Part shown: in pieces, positions 7,515 through 16,701 of the stretch
Layout: every line of letters starts with the position of its first letter
Position numbering within the stretch: the stretch's first letter is position 1
Source: CAVOEB01 sp965249645
GTDB taxonomy: Bacteria > Pseudomonadota > Alphaproteobacteria > UBA828 > JAPUJA01
DNA: 64,000 bases
Direction: 5' to 3'
Assembly (NCBI GenBank): GCA_965249645.1
Contig: CBDFML010000012.1
Location: forward strand, 1,364,001 to 1,428,000
Notes under the pieces: generated by a model
The model's input: only the letters and a program-made list of their open reading frames with translations
What the model was told of the DNA's origin: nothing
The model's database searches: none
Position numbers and translations under genes: made by a program

Positions 7515-9539
7515 TTATCCATCCTGATTGTGCTCCGCTCGCTCATCTACTGTGTGTGGAACCAAAGCGAGGTAGAACGTGGTTCCTTCTCCCTCGACCG
7601 AGTCCAGCCAAATTCGTCCGCCGGATTGCTCGACAATTTTTTTAACAATCGTCAGGCCGGCGCCGGTTCCACCGCCATACTCGTCGCGCCCGTGCAATCG
7701 CTTGAAAATTGCGAAGACGGAGTCGCGATATTTTTCCGGGATGCCGATGCCGTTGTCGCGAACGTAACAAACGATTGCCTCGGCTGGCAGACCGGGTGGG
7801 CTCGATTGCGGGCGTTCGGCCGCGATCCCGACCTCGACGATCTTTTGCGGACTATCGTTGTACTTGATGCCGTTGCTGACGAGGTTCTGAAACACCTCTG
7901 TGATCCGCTCGCGACTCGCCGTCAAAACAGGCAGCGGGCCGTCGACCCTGATTTCGGCGGCCTGCTCATCGAGACGCGCAGTAAGGTTCTCCCGGATATC
8001 CGCGATCACGTCGTCCAACGAGACGCTCTCCAATACCAGTTCTTCCCGCCCGAGACGCGAGTAGGCAAGTAAGGCGTTAAGAAGCGATTCCATGCGTCCG
8101 GAAAGCCGGGCGAGGGTATGAAGCTTCGCCTTGCCGTTTTCGTCGAGCAAATCTTCATAATCTTCGATCAGGAAGCTGGAATAGTTCGTGATGCCCCGCA
8201 ACGGCTCTTTGAGGTCGTGAGACGCGATGTCGGCGAAACTGTCCAATTCCGCGTTGCTTCGCTCCAACTCCAAGGTTTGTTCAGCAAGCCGGGCTCGGTT
8301 GGATTCGAGGGCATGTTCGGCTTGTTTCTTCGCGGTAATATCCGTCAGCACACCGCAAAGTTGCCGTCCATCGTCGTCGACGCGTTGGTAATTTTGGCCG
8401 CGCTCATGCACCCAACGGATTGACCCGTCCTTGTGCAGAACGCGGTATTCCAGGTTCAACGGCTCGCCGTTTTCGAAAAGCTGGCTTACGTTCGAGACAA
8501 CGAGTTCGACCTCGTCGGGATGAATCTGCATTTCATACGTCCGGTCGGGATTGCCGACGAGCTCTTCAGGTTTGAATCCCAAGAACTCTTCAATGCCGCC
8601 GCTCAAGTAGTCCATCGCCGAATTTTCCTGGTCGTCGGTCTGATAGACCGCACCGGGAAGATTTTCGACGATGGTTCTGAAGCGACGTTCGCTTTCGCCA
8701 AGCTTTGCTTCAGCGGCTTTTTGATCGGTAATGTCGAATACGAATCCATCGAGCCAGACCAGCGTTTCGGTCACAGGATCGGCGACCGGACGGCCGTACT
8801 CAGACAACCAGCGGGTCGAACCGTCGGTATGCTGGATGCGAAATTCGACGGCATAGGGCTGGCGGTCTTCGAGGCTCTTGCCTACCGCCTCCTCGATCCG
8901 GGACGCATCTTCGGGAAAAACGAACGGCCAGCCGACCTGAATTTCCGTGCCTTCAAAAAATGACGCTGGTTCACCGGTAATCCCTTCAATCGCGTCGCTC
9001 ATTAAGGCCACGGTGCCGGTACCGAGATCGGCGCGATAGAACGCCCCTGGAATGTTCGTTACCAAACTCCGAAAAAGAGTTTCGCTCTCCTGCCTGGCGG
9101 CCTCGGCCTGACGCCGTTCAGTTACGTCAATAATAGTGCCGTCGATGAACAGGTATTCACCCGTGGCACCGCGAACGGCGCGGCCTTGCTCCGCCACCCA
9201 TTTGGTGAGGCCTTGGGCGTGATTGACCCGGTATTCGATATAATAGGGGCGGTCGTTCGATACCGCCTCGTCGACCTCTCCCTGAACCCGGTCCACATCG
9301 TCCGTGTGAGTGATGCCGGCCAGGGTGAGCCCGCCTTTTCCTGTAAAGCGATGGTCGGGGTATCCGGTTATGTCTTCGATGCCACTGCTGATGAATCTGA
9401 GTACCCAGTGGTTGTCCGCCGAACTTCGAAAGACCGCTCCGGGCAGGTTATCCAGCATGGAATCGAGGATCATCCGGCCTTCCTCGTTCGAGGAGTCCGG
9501 ACGGATTGAGTGCGACGAAGTGATGGTTTGAACAGTCAA
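7515..9539 (-). CDS. PAS-domain sensor histidine kinase
   Basis: A 674-residue kinase with no evident membrane segment. Three PAS/PAC modules (about 25-145, 155-275, 285-408), each ending in 'D(I/V)T..', precede a short coiled coil (410-435), a dimerisation/phosphoacceptor domain with His441 in ASHDLKEPLRG, and an ATPase domain with N box (QNLVSNGIKYN), G1 (DNGIGIPEKYRD) and G2 (GGGTGAGLTIVKK). The start at 9539 is TTG; an ATG at 9473 with GAGGAAGG upstream is a real alternative and removes only 22 residues. It heads a four-gene operon with two receivers and a GGDEF regulator. PAS ligands are unknown. A cytosolic redox, light or metabolite cue is likely. Confidence 0.9.
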   Translation of the reverse strand: MTVQTITSSHSIRPDSSNEEGRMILDSMLDNLPGAVFRSSADNHWVLRFISSGIEDITGYPDHRFTGKGGLTLAGITHTDDVDRVQGEVDEAVSNDRPYYIEYRVNHAQGLTKWVAEQGRAVRGATGEYLFIDGTIIDVTERRQAEAARQESETLFRSLVTNIPGAFYRADLGTGTVALMSDAIEGITGEPASFFEGTEIQVGWPFVFPEDASRIEEAVGKSLEDRQPYAVEFRIQHTDGSTRWLSEYGRPVADPVTETLVWLDGFVFDITDQKAAEAKLGESERRFRTIVENLPGAVYQTDDQENSAMDYLSGGIEEFLGFKPEELVGNPDRTYEMQIHPDEVELVVSNVSQLFENGEPLNLEYRVLHKDGSIRWVHERGQNYQRVDDDGRQLCGVLTDITAKKQAEHALESNRARLAEQTLELERSNAELDSFADIASHDLKEPLRGITNYSSFLIEDYEDLLDENGKAKLHTLARLSGRMESLLNALLAYSRLGREELVLESVSLDDVIADIRENLTARLDEQAAEIRVDGPLPVLTASRERITEVFQNLVSNGIKYNDSPQKIVEVGIAAERPQSSPPGLPAEAIVCYVRDNGIGIPEKYRDSVFAIFKRLHGRDEYGGGTGAGLTIVKKIVEQSGGRIWLDSVEGEGTTFYLALVPHTVDERAEHNQDG

Positions 9540-9727
9540 CCGATGGCGTCCCCAGCCATTAACCCGCGGCGATGTCGCAAGGAGACGGAAAAACCGGTCG
9601 GCTTGTTAAGCGCGTCCCGATCCATCCCCTAACGTCTCGCCCAACTCCCACGCGGCGAACAAAACCGCCGCTTGCCGTAGCAATGAGAAGTGGAAGCATC
9701 CTAGAAACGGCTCGGTTAACGAAGCGT

Positions 9728-9850
9728 TACCAGATCATGGGCTTCGAGGCGGCCATCGACATGGGCACCGAGGCGTTCGTTACGACGAATACGACGCCCA
9801 ACGCGCTCAACGCGGAGTTCGTCGAACGGCTGGAGCGGGACGGTTTCTAA
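9728..9850 (+). pseudogene. 3'-end relic of an enoyl-CoA hydratase gene
   Basis: Bases 9728-9847 match 5185-5304 of the enoyl-CoA hydratase with about six differences in 120 positions and no gaps. The translation keeps the hydratase frame (IMGFEAAIDMGTEAFV) and stops at TAA right after the match. The 5' four-fifths of the gene is missing, so it cannot be functional. It lies between the kinase start and the CoA ligase. The rest of 9540-9903 shows no gene and should hold the kinase promoter. Confidence 0.85.
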
Positions 9851-9903
9851 GCTATTCTCTAATTGCGACATCGACGATGTGCCCGTGACGAACGTCGAGG
9901 CCC

Positions 9904-11436
9904 ATGCTTCCACTTGCCGATCTCAGCATTCCCGCGCTGGTGCGCGCGGGCGCCGCCGGCTTCGGCGACAAAGCGTGCGTCATTGCGCCGGAGCGGACCG
10001 TCACCTTCCGCCAGTTCGCCGTCGAGGTCGCGGCAATCGCCGAGACGTTTACCGCTATGGGTGTCGGACCCGGGAACCGGGTCGGCATCCTCGATATGAA
10101 CAGCCTGAATTTCCTGGAAACCATCTGTGCGCTGGGCACGATGGGTGCCATCGCCGTGCCGCTGAACTATCGCCAGCGCGAACCCGAACTTCGTTATCAA
10201 CTGGAAGATTCGGGCGTCCGGCTGTTGCTGGCCAACAGCCGCTACGAGACGGAGGCGGAAAAGCTGGGGCGGGATCTCGATCTGGGCTGGCGCCCGATCG
10301 GATCGATTTTGACGTTGGGTCTGAACGGCGCGCCGCAACCGGACGCCAGCGAGATCCCGAAATTTGCGGACCTGGCGGGAGATACACCGTTCGTGATTTG
10401 CTACACGAGCGGGACCACCGGCCAGCCGAAGGGCGTCGCGATCGACCAGAAATGCGTCCACATGCGGGCGCTCAAATTGCTTTCGGACCTGCGCCTGCAC
10501 CCGGACGACGTGATGCATTTCGCGACGCCGATGTTTCACATCTCATGCCTGGTGTTGAACCTGATGGCCGTGATGCGAGGGGCGACCCAGGTGATTTTGC
10601 CGCAGTTCGAGCTTGAAGCGACACTTGGTGCGATCAAGCGCCACGCCGTCACTTTCATGTTTATGGTGCCGACCATGTTCGGCATGATCCTCGACCGGCC
10701 AGAATTCGAGGCCTCGGATTTCGCCTCGATCCGGACGATCATGTATGCTGGCGCGCCAATCGGTGCGCCGCTCCTGAAACGGGTTATGGCTAACTACAAC
10801 GGCGAGCTCGTTCAATTCCTGGGCCAGACCGAAGACCTTCCCCAGACCGTGCTGACGCCCGAAGATCACAGACGCGCGCTCGAAGACCACAGCGAGCGAC
10901 TCTCCTCGATCGGGCGTGCTTGCATGGGTGTCTAGTTGACGATCTGCGGCGAGGACGGCGAGCCCGTACCCCGCGGCGAGACGGGCGAGATCGTCACGCG
11001 CGGCGGCACGGCGATGACCGGCTACTGGGGTCGCGAGGAGGAGACAGAGAAAACCCTGCGGGACGGCCGGGTCTTCACCAGCGACCTGGGTTGGCAGGAC
11101 GAGGATGGCTACGTCTATCTCGCGGGGCGCAAGTCGCACATGATCATTCGCGGCGGGGAGAACGTGTATCCGGCGGAAGTCGAGACGGTACTGCTGGCCG
11201 CACCCGGCGTGCGCGACGGCGTGATCCTCGGAATTCCCGACGAGACGTGGGGCGAAATTGTCGCCGCGGTCGTCGTGCCGGCGGGACCGGAGCGCGACGA
11301 AAAAGCCATCATCGAATTCTGTCGCCAACACCTGGCCAGCTACAAATCACCCGAGCGTGTGGTGTTTCGCGACGCCCTGCCCTTCAACGCCGCCGGCAAG
11401 GTGATGCGCCATGTGTTGCTGGAGAGTCTCGGCTAG
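9904..11436 (+). pseudogene. Acyl-CoA ligase (class I adenylate-forming) interrupted by in-frame amber codon
   Basis: Read through, this is a 510-codon acyl-CoA synthetase. The N-domain carries the P-loop YTSGTTGQPKG (167-177), APIGAPLL and GQTE. The C-domain carries 'FTSDLGWQDEDGYVYLAGRK', IIRGGENVYP and the terminal FNAAGK lysine loop. Codon 344 (10933-10935) is TAG, in 'GRACMGV-stop-LTICGEDGEPV', where relatives have Glu or Gln in the hinge-proximal strand. A single CAG-to-TAG or GAG-to-TAG change explains it; the frame is otherwise intact on both sides. Without readthrough the C-terminal catalytic Lys domain would be absent. Its 3' region is duplicated as a 40-base relic at 14352-14391. 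It probably activated a carboxylic acid for the crotonase pathway. Confidence 0.85.
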
Positions 11437-11446
11437 AGAGTTATTC

Positions 11447-11472
11447 GATCAATCGGGCTCACCCGATTGATC
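11447..11472 (+). terminator. Hairpin after the CoA ligase
   Basis: A perfect 11-bp stem (GATCAATCGGG / CCCGATTGATC, loop ctca) lies ten bases after the ligase stop. There is no following T-run, so it may terminate weakly or protect the mRNA 3' end. Confidence 0.5.
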
Positions 11473-11497
11473 TTGCGTTCAAGCGGCACGCAAGCCT

Positions 11498-11531
11498 CCC
11501 GCCGGGCTCCCGGCGGGCCGCAGTCGCGGCC
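11498..11531. repeat. Multi-hairpin repeat, degenerate copy E
   Basis: Two stacked hairpins, CCCGCCGGG/CCCGGCGGG (11498-11506 with 11509-11517) and GGCCGC/GCGGCC (11516-11521 with 11526-11531), share the gccgcagtcgcgg core with the other copies. The third stem is not evident. Confidence 0.5.
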
Positions 11532-11569
11532 TGTCGCGTTTCCCGATGCTTTCCGATTGGAAAAACACT

Positions 11570-11723
11570 CTACGATCAACCTGCGCGCTCGGGCATGCTC
11601 TCCTGGCCCCAGATATGCCGCTCGCGGATGAAGGGTTGCGGGATCGGCGCTTTCGAACTCGCGCCCGAGGCGTTGACCGTCGAACACCGCCTGCTGGATC
11701 AGGCGGGGCGTGCCCCATTCGCC
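11570..11723 (-). pseudogene. 3'-end relic of a TMADH-like flavoprotein gene
   Basis: This segment is a direct, degraded copy of the 3' end of TMADH-like paralogue 2 (14413-14574). It includes the stop codon and the bases coding for the C-terminal 'ERHIWGQESMPESAG'-type sequence. It is eight bases shorter than the intact copy because of one deletion near 11637, which breaks the frame. Similarity extends about 30 bases beyond the stop on the left, into spacer matching 14385-14412. It lies 58 bases before the amidohydrolase start. Confidence 0.85.
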
Positions 11724-11781
11724 TATACCTTTCGTCATTGAACGCGTTACTTTTCATAACGAACGAAAAATAGAACCCGTC

Positions 11782-13428
11782 ATGCAAGAAATTATCGTCT
11801 ACACAGCCCGAGCGATTCATACGATGAACCCGTCGTTTCCCGTGGCTCGTGCGGTCGCGGTCTGTGGCGACCGGATCATTGAGGTTGGTGATCCCGAAAG
11901 CTTGTGGCCCTGGCTTGATGCTCACCCCCATCGGTTCGATGACCGGTTTCGAAATCATATTTTGATGCCGGGCTTTATCGACCCGCACTTACATCCCTGC
12001 ATGGCCGCGCTGTTATTGCAGATGGATTTTATAACCGCCATGGATTGGCGTTTGCCCTGGCAAAACGTCGCTGCGGTGCGCGGGCAGAATACCTACCTGG
12101 ATCGACTGGTCGAAATCGAAAGCGCTATTTCAGACCCCGATGAACCCCTGTTTACATGGGGCCATCACCCGATTTGGCATGGCGACATCGACCGAGAAAC
12201 GATCAACGGCGTCTCCTCGTCGCGGCCGATTATCGTTTGGCATCGGGGGTTCCATTCGCTGTTTGTCAATGACGCGGCGTTGCGCTGGATGGGCTTGGAG
12301 CGCGCAGATATGGAGCGGCATCCGCAAATCGACGCCGAGAAGGGAAAGTTTTTCGAGACCGGTTTGGCGTTGGCCTTCCGGTCCATTAATCCTTACTTGC
12401 TCGCACCTGATCGTTTCACGGACGGCATGGAAAGGCTGCGTCGTTGCGTCCATCACGGCGGCCACACGACTATCGGCGATATGGCGATCGGCATTTTTGA
12501 CTTTGAAATGGAGTGGGCGCAGCAAGTTGTGTCGCTGGAACGCGACGACACGCCCTTTCGGGTGGCGCTCACGCCGTTTGCCAGCAGCATGACGGGCGGC
12601 AATATCGGTCCCGAACGAATTGATGAAATCTGGTCTTACCGGGCGCGCAATACGCACCGTTTAAAATTCGGCAACCACGTTAAAATGTTTGCGGACGGTG
12701 GATTGTTTTCCGGACTCAGTCAGTTCGGCGAACCCGGCAGAATCGACCGCGGCCACGGCGAATGGATGATGGCACCGGAAATTTTCGAAAAGGTGGCACG
12801 TCTTTTCTGGAATGAGGGCTTCCAGATCCACGTTCATTGTTCGGCGGAACTCGGTGTCGATTTGGCGCTGGATACGCTGGAGAAGCTGCAATGGGAAAGG
12901 CCTCGTTTCAATCACCGTTTCACCATCGAACATTTTGGTCTCTCGACATTGGAGCAAGTGCGTCGCATGGCGGACTTGGGCGCGTTGGCGTCAGTTAATC
13001 CGAATTACATCTTCGAACTCGGGTACGCCTATTGGCAGAATTTAGTGGGTTTCGAGCGGGCGTCGCAAATGGCGCGGGGGGCCTCATTGATCCGCAATAA
13101 CATTCCGACGACCCTGCACTCCGATTTTACCATGGCCCCGGCTCAGCCGCTAAACAGCGCTTGGATCGCCGCCAACCGGTTCAGTGAGAACGGCGGCGTA
13201 TTGTGTCCCCAAGAGCGGCTAACCCTGGATGATGCCTTGCGGGCGATTACGATAGAGGCCGCCTATATTCTGGCTATGGAAGATGAAATCGGCAGCATTC
13301 GAGCCGGAAAGAAAGCCGATTTTACGGTGTTGGAGCAAGATCCCTATGAAATCCCCGTGGCCGATCTGAAGGACATCCCTATTTGGGGAACGGTTTTTGA
13401 AGGCCAGATTTTTCCGCTCGGCGGATAG
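11782..13428 (+). CDS. Amidohydrolase family 3 (YtcJ-like) metal-dependent hydrolase
   Basis: A 548-residue amidohydrolase-superfamily protein. N-terminal beta-sandwich residues (AVCGDRIIEVG) are followed by LMPGFIDPHLHPC with metal ligands His69 and His71, then 'HVKMFADGGLFSG', 'FTIEHFGLST', 'TLHSDFTMAPAQPLNSAW' and the C-terminal 'GSIRAGKKADFTVLEQDP'. The YtcJ family hydrolyses C-N bonds of amides or formamides; the substrate here is unknown. The ATG at 11782 has only a weak ribosome-binding site. Codon use is visibly more AT-rich than in neighbours (frequent ATT, TTT, TTG), which suggests transfer. It is followed three bases later by a CobW gene that may supply its metal. The pair is bracketed by duplicated ligase/TMADH-like 3' ends. 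Confidence 0.88.
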   Translation: MQEIIVYTARAIHTMNPSFPVARAVAVCGDRIIEVGDPESLWPWLDAHPHRFDDRFRNHILMPGFIDPHLHPCMAALLLQMDFITAMDWRLPWQNVAAVRGQNTYLDRLVEIESAISDPDEPLFTWGHHPIWHGDIDRETINGVSSSRPIIVWHRGFHSLFVNDAALRWMGLERADMERHPQIDAEKGKFFETGLALAFRSINPYLLAPDRFTDGMERLRRCVHHGGHTTIGDMAIGIFDFEMEWAQQVVSLERDDTPFRVALTPFASSMTGGNIGPERIDEIWSYRARNTHRLKFGNHVKMFADGGLFSGLSQFGEPGRIDRGHGEWMMAPEIFEKVARLFWNEGFQIHVHCSAELGVDLALDTLEKLQWERPRFNHRFTIEHFGLSTLEQVRRMADLGALASVNPNYIFELGYAYWQNLVGFERASQMARGASLIRNNIPTTLHSDFTMAPAQPLNSAWIAANRFSENGGVLCPQERLTLDDALRAITIEAAYILAMEDEIGSIRAGKKADFTVLEQDPYEIPVADLKDIPIWGTVFEGQIFPLGG

Positions 13429-13431
13429 GCC

Positions 13432-14349
13432 GTGATACCGGTAACCATCATCGGCGGATATCTGGGAGCCGGTAAAACCACGCTCATCAACAATCTTCTA
13501 TCGACTGGTCACGGACGGCGGTTGGCGGTGTTGGTCAATGACTTCGGCGCCGTTAACATTGACCGCGACCTGATCGCCCGCCACGACGGAGACACCATCG
13601 CCTTGTCCAACGGGTGCGTCTGCTGCTCTATCGCGGACGCGTTGGGGGAGGCGTTGGATAAGGTCATCGCGCTGCAGCCGGACAATATCGTCATCGAAGC
13701 CAGCGGCGTCGCCGACCCGGCGAAAATTGCGTATTACGGTCAAGGTTGGCCGGGAGTGCGCCTGGATGCCGTGGCGACCCTGGTGGACGCCACAAGCATT
13801 CGCCAACGCGCCGGCGACAAGTTCGTCGGCAAATTAGTGGACCGCCAGCTCGACGCCGGCGATTTTCTATTGTTGTCGAAAACGGACCTGATAAGTCGGG
13901 AAGAGCAGCGCACTGTACGCGGGTGGCTGGCGGCGCGGACGGTAAAATCCCCGCTGGTCGAAGTCTGTCACGGATCGGCGCCGGTCGATCTGTTGCTGGA
14001 AACCGGCGCCGGGCGAAGCGAAACCGCGCCCCCGGACGTAACGTCGGATCACGGCCGTTTTTTCACCTCGGTTCTGTTGGAAGATCAACGGCCATTGGAT
14101 CGGGTCGTGTTTATGGATGAAATGGCGAATTGGCCGAACGAGGTTCTGCGGGCTAAAGGATTCGTTCGTTTTTCCGACGATATTGACCACGCTTACAGTT
14201 TGCAGCGTGTCGGCGCGCGCTGCAGCCTGGAAGCCTGTTCCCGCCGGGACAATCTGCCGACCGGCGCACGAATTGTGATCATCGGGCCTCGCGATTGCCT
14301 TGACATTGAAGCGCTAAGCGAAAGCCTGCGACGGTCTTTGGGGACTTAA
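13432..14349 (+). CDS. CobW/COG0523-type GTP-binding metallochaperone
   Basis: A 305-residue G3E GTPase beginning at GTG 13432, three bases after the amidohydrolase stop. Walker A GGYLGAGKTT is at 8-17, the metal-binding GCVCC motif at 61-65, Walker B-type 'IVIEASGVADP' follows, and the base-specificity motif is SKTD. Proteins of this group load Zn, Co or other metals into client enzymes. Co-transcription with a metal-dependent amidohydrolase suggests that enzyme is the client (inference). The C-terminal CobW_C domain is short but present ('GFVRFSDDIDHAYSLQRVG'). Codon usage is like that of the amidohydrolase. Confidence 0.9.
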   Translation: MIPVTIIGGYLGAGKTTLINNLLSTGHGRRLAVLVNDFGAVNIDRDLIARHDGDTIALSNGCVCCSIADALGEALDKVIALQPDNIVIEASGVADPAKIAYYGQGWPGVRLDAVATLVDATSIRQRAGDKFVGKLVDRQLDAGDFLLLSKTDLISREEQRTVRGWLAARTVKSPLVEVCHGSAPVDLLLETGAGRSETAPPDVTSDHGRFFTSVLLEDQRPLDRVVFMDEMANWPNEVLRAKGFVRFSDDIDHAYSLQRVGARCSLEACSRRDNLPTGARIVIIGPRDCLDIEALSESLRRSLGT

Positions 14350-14351
14350 GT

Positions 14352-14391
14352 CCCCGGCGTGCGGGACGGCGTGATCTTCGGCCTTCCCGAC
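14352..14391 (+). pseudogene. 40-base relic of the acyl-CoA ligase 3' region
   Basis: It matches 11202-11241 of the ligase with about four differences (codons for GVRDGVI). At ttcccga it jumps directly into sequence matching the spacer beyond the ligase stop (11540 onward). The same heptamer occurs at both ligase-side positions, so the missing 300 bases look like a microhomology deletion. With the relic at 11570-11723 it shows that the ligase-spacer-TMADH 3' region was once fully duplicated. Confidence 0.75.
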
Positions 14392-14412
14392 GATTTCCGA
14401 TCGAAAATCGCT

Positions 14413-16593
14413 CTACGATAAACCTGCGCTCTCGGGCATGCTCTCCTGGCCCCAGATATGCCGTTCGCGAATGAAGGGTAGCGGTTTCATGGGATCGGCG
14501 CTTTCGAATTCGCGCGCGAGGCGGTGACCGTCGAACACCGCCTGCTGGATGAGGCGCGGCGTGCGGCAATCGCCGATCCGCATAATCGCCTCGACGCCAT
14601 GGGCAGGCCACTCGGCCGAGCGGGCGCGAAGCTCGCGGTAGAGCGCATCGTCGGAGCGCCGTGCCGTGGCCAGCACAACCGTATCGCAAACCAGGCGTTC
14701 GGGCTCGCCCAGGGGGATGCGTGGCGAGCGCCCGGGCACCGGCGGGAATTGCAGGGCGTGACCCTCGCCATAGTTGGACACCACACTGAGCGTGACCTCC
14801 TCGCCGGCGGGCTCCGCGCGCGTCGCCCAGCAGAGCGGGCGAACCCCGATGTTCTTCTCGATCAGCAGGCGGCGCAGGTTGTCCGCCTCCAGCGTGTTGC
14901 CGGAAAAGGGTGACGCTTCGGGAAACGGGGTGACGAGGGTGACGGCCGAGCCCCGATCGGCCAGCAGCTCGGCCATGGCAACGCCGGTGAAGTAGCCGTC
15001 GTCATCGAGCACCACGACCCGCTTGCCTATCGCCTTGCCCGCCATCACCTGTGCGGGCGTGCAAAAGGCGGGATCGTCGGCCGAAACACCCTCGATGACC
15101 TCATTTGTCAGGCCCGAGAGCCCATCCTCGCGCCAGCGCGCGCCGGTCGCTATCACTACCCGCTCGGCGCCGTAGGCCAATACCGCGTCGACGTCGAGCC
15201 GGGCGTTGCGGTGAATTTCGACATTTGGGAGCTTCGCGATCTGGCCTTCGCGCCAGGTAACGACGCGGCCCCATTCGGCCAGGCCCGGATAGCGCGTAAC
15301 GTCCCGCATCTGACCGCCGATCTCGGCCTCGGCTTCGAGGAGATGAACGTCGTAGCCGCGCAAGCCGAGCACGCGCGCGCATTCGAGGCCCGCAGGCCCC
15401 GCCCCGACCACGAGGACGGACGCAGGGTTGGCCGCCTTGTCGAATTTCTCGGGATGCCAGCCGCGGCGGTATTCTTCCATCGCCGTGGCGTTCTGGGTAC
15501 AGCCGATCGGCGCCATGAGGTGGAAATGGGCGATGCAGACGTTGCACCCGATGCATTCGCGGATGTCCTCGGAGCGGCCCTGTTCGATCTTGCTCGGCAG
15601 GAAGGGATCGGCAATCGAGGGCCGCGCGCCGCCGATAAAATCGGCCTCGCCGTCACTGATCACCGCGACCATGTCGCCCGGGCTGGTCAAGCGGCCGACC
15701 TGAACGACGGGAACGTTGGCGATCGCCTTGACCGGCTTGGTCGCCCAACCCTGGTTGTGCGCCTTGAAAAAGCGCGAGGGCCCGGAATCGTTGCCCCAGC
15801 CGGACAGATTGGAGATCTTGACGTCCCACAGATCGCACAGCCCCTCGGCGGTGACACGCTCGACAAAGCGCAGGCCCTCTTCGAGTTCAAGCCCGTCGGG
15901 GCCCTGCAGGCTGTCGATAGCGATTCGGTTGCCCACGGCGCAGTCGTCGCCGACGGCGATTTTGAGCGCAGCGAGCAGTTCGAGCCAGAAGCGGGCGCGG
16001 TTGTCGAACGAGCCGCCGTAGTCGTCGGTGCGCTTGTTGTAGCGGCGCTGGAGGAACTGCACTGGCATGTGGGAATCCGAGCCGATCAGCTCGATATAGT
16101 CGAAGCCCACGTCGCGCGCACGCCGCGCCGCGATGGCATAGCACTTGATGATATCTGCGATGTCGTCGGCATCGCACTCCTCGGCGTAGGTCTGGTAGGC
16201 GTATTCGGAGGGCAGCGGGCTCGGGCCCCGGGGCGTGCCGCGGGCTTCGAGCGCCTGGGCGTTGGCACCCCCATAGCAGAGCTGGATGCCGGCAAGCCCG
16301 CCCGCCGCGTGAACCGCCTCGGCGGTACGGGCAAGATTGCGGGCATCGCCCTCGTCCCACAGCCGGGCGCTGATATTGGGCGTATCGTCGACCTCGGGAG
16401 CGACCGAGCAGTATTCGACACAAGCGACCGCCCAACCGCCTTCGGCCTTCATGGCGCGGAAGGACGCCTACATGCCCGGCCGGTCGGAGCCCGCGTTGTT
16501 GCAATGGGGCACGGCGAAGAAGCGGTTTTTCGCCGTCTTCGGGCCGAATTGCACAGGCTCGAACAGCACGTCGTATCGAGAATCACGTGTCAT
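14413..16593 (-). pseudogene. TMADH-like flavoprotein paralogue 2, interrupted by amber codon 42
   Basis: Read from the ATG at 16593 this is a 726-residue trimethylamine-dehydrogenase-family protein (MTRDSRYDVLFEPVQFGP). Codon 42 (16470-16468) is TAG, within PGM-stop-ASFRAMK, where its sisters have Gln; CAG to TAG is one transition. All other domains are intact: FMN-linking Cys31, the cysteine cluster CIGCNVC..C and two Rossmann motifs. The only later in-frame ATG (16452) would delete Cys31. The TMADH triad residues Tyr169 and His172 are replaced (ELIGSDSHMP), and Trp355 is Phe, so it was not a trimethylamine dehydrogenase even before the stop. It is preceded by a P1-peptidase gene on the same strand. 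Confidence 0.85.
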
Positions 16594-16701
16594 CGTCTGC
16601 TGGCCTCCCCTGGCTCGGTCTTGTCAGAATAAATTGGATTTGGCGGCTTGGCGAGATTCCCCGCCGGTTCAAGTCGGTTTGCTTTGACACGGCTCTCGGG
16701 A

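Noticed and set aside
11710..11781. N-terminal extension of the amidohydrolase (start at 11710)
   Set aside because: The extension is the end of the antisense TMADH-like relic and lacks family similarity; the conserved N-terminus begins at ATG 11782.
10933..16470. TAG reassigned to an amino acid (Gln or pyrrolysine)
   Set aside because: TAG is the normal terminal codon of many genes here (CoA ligase, amidohydrolase, livF, both M24/GcvT-type genes, TMADH-like paralogues 2 and 4). No pylT, pylS or MttB-type gene is in the window. Nonsense mutation or sequence error is simpler.
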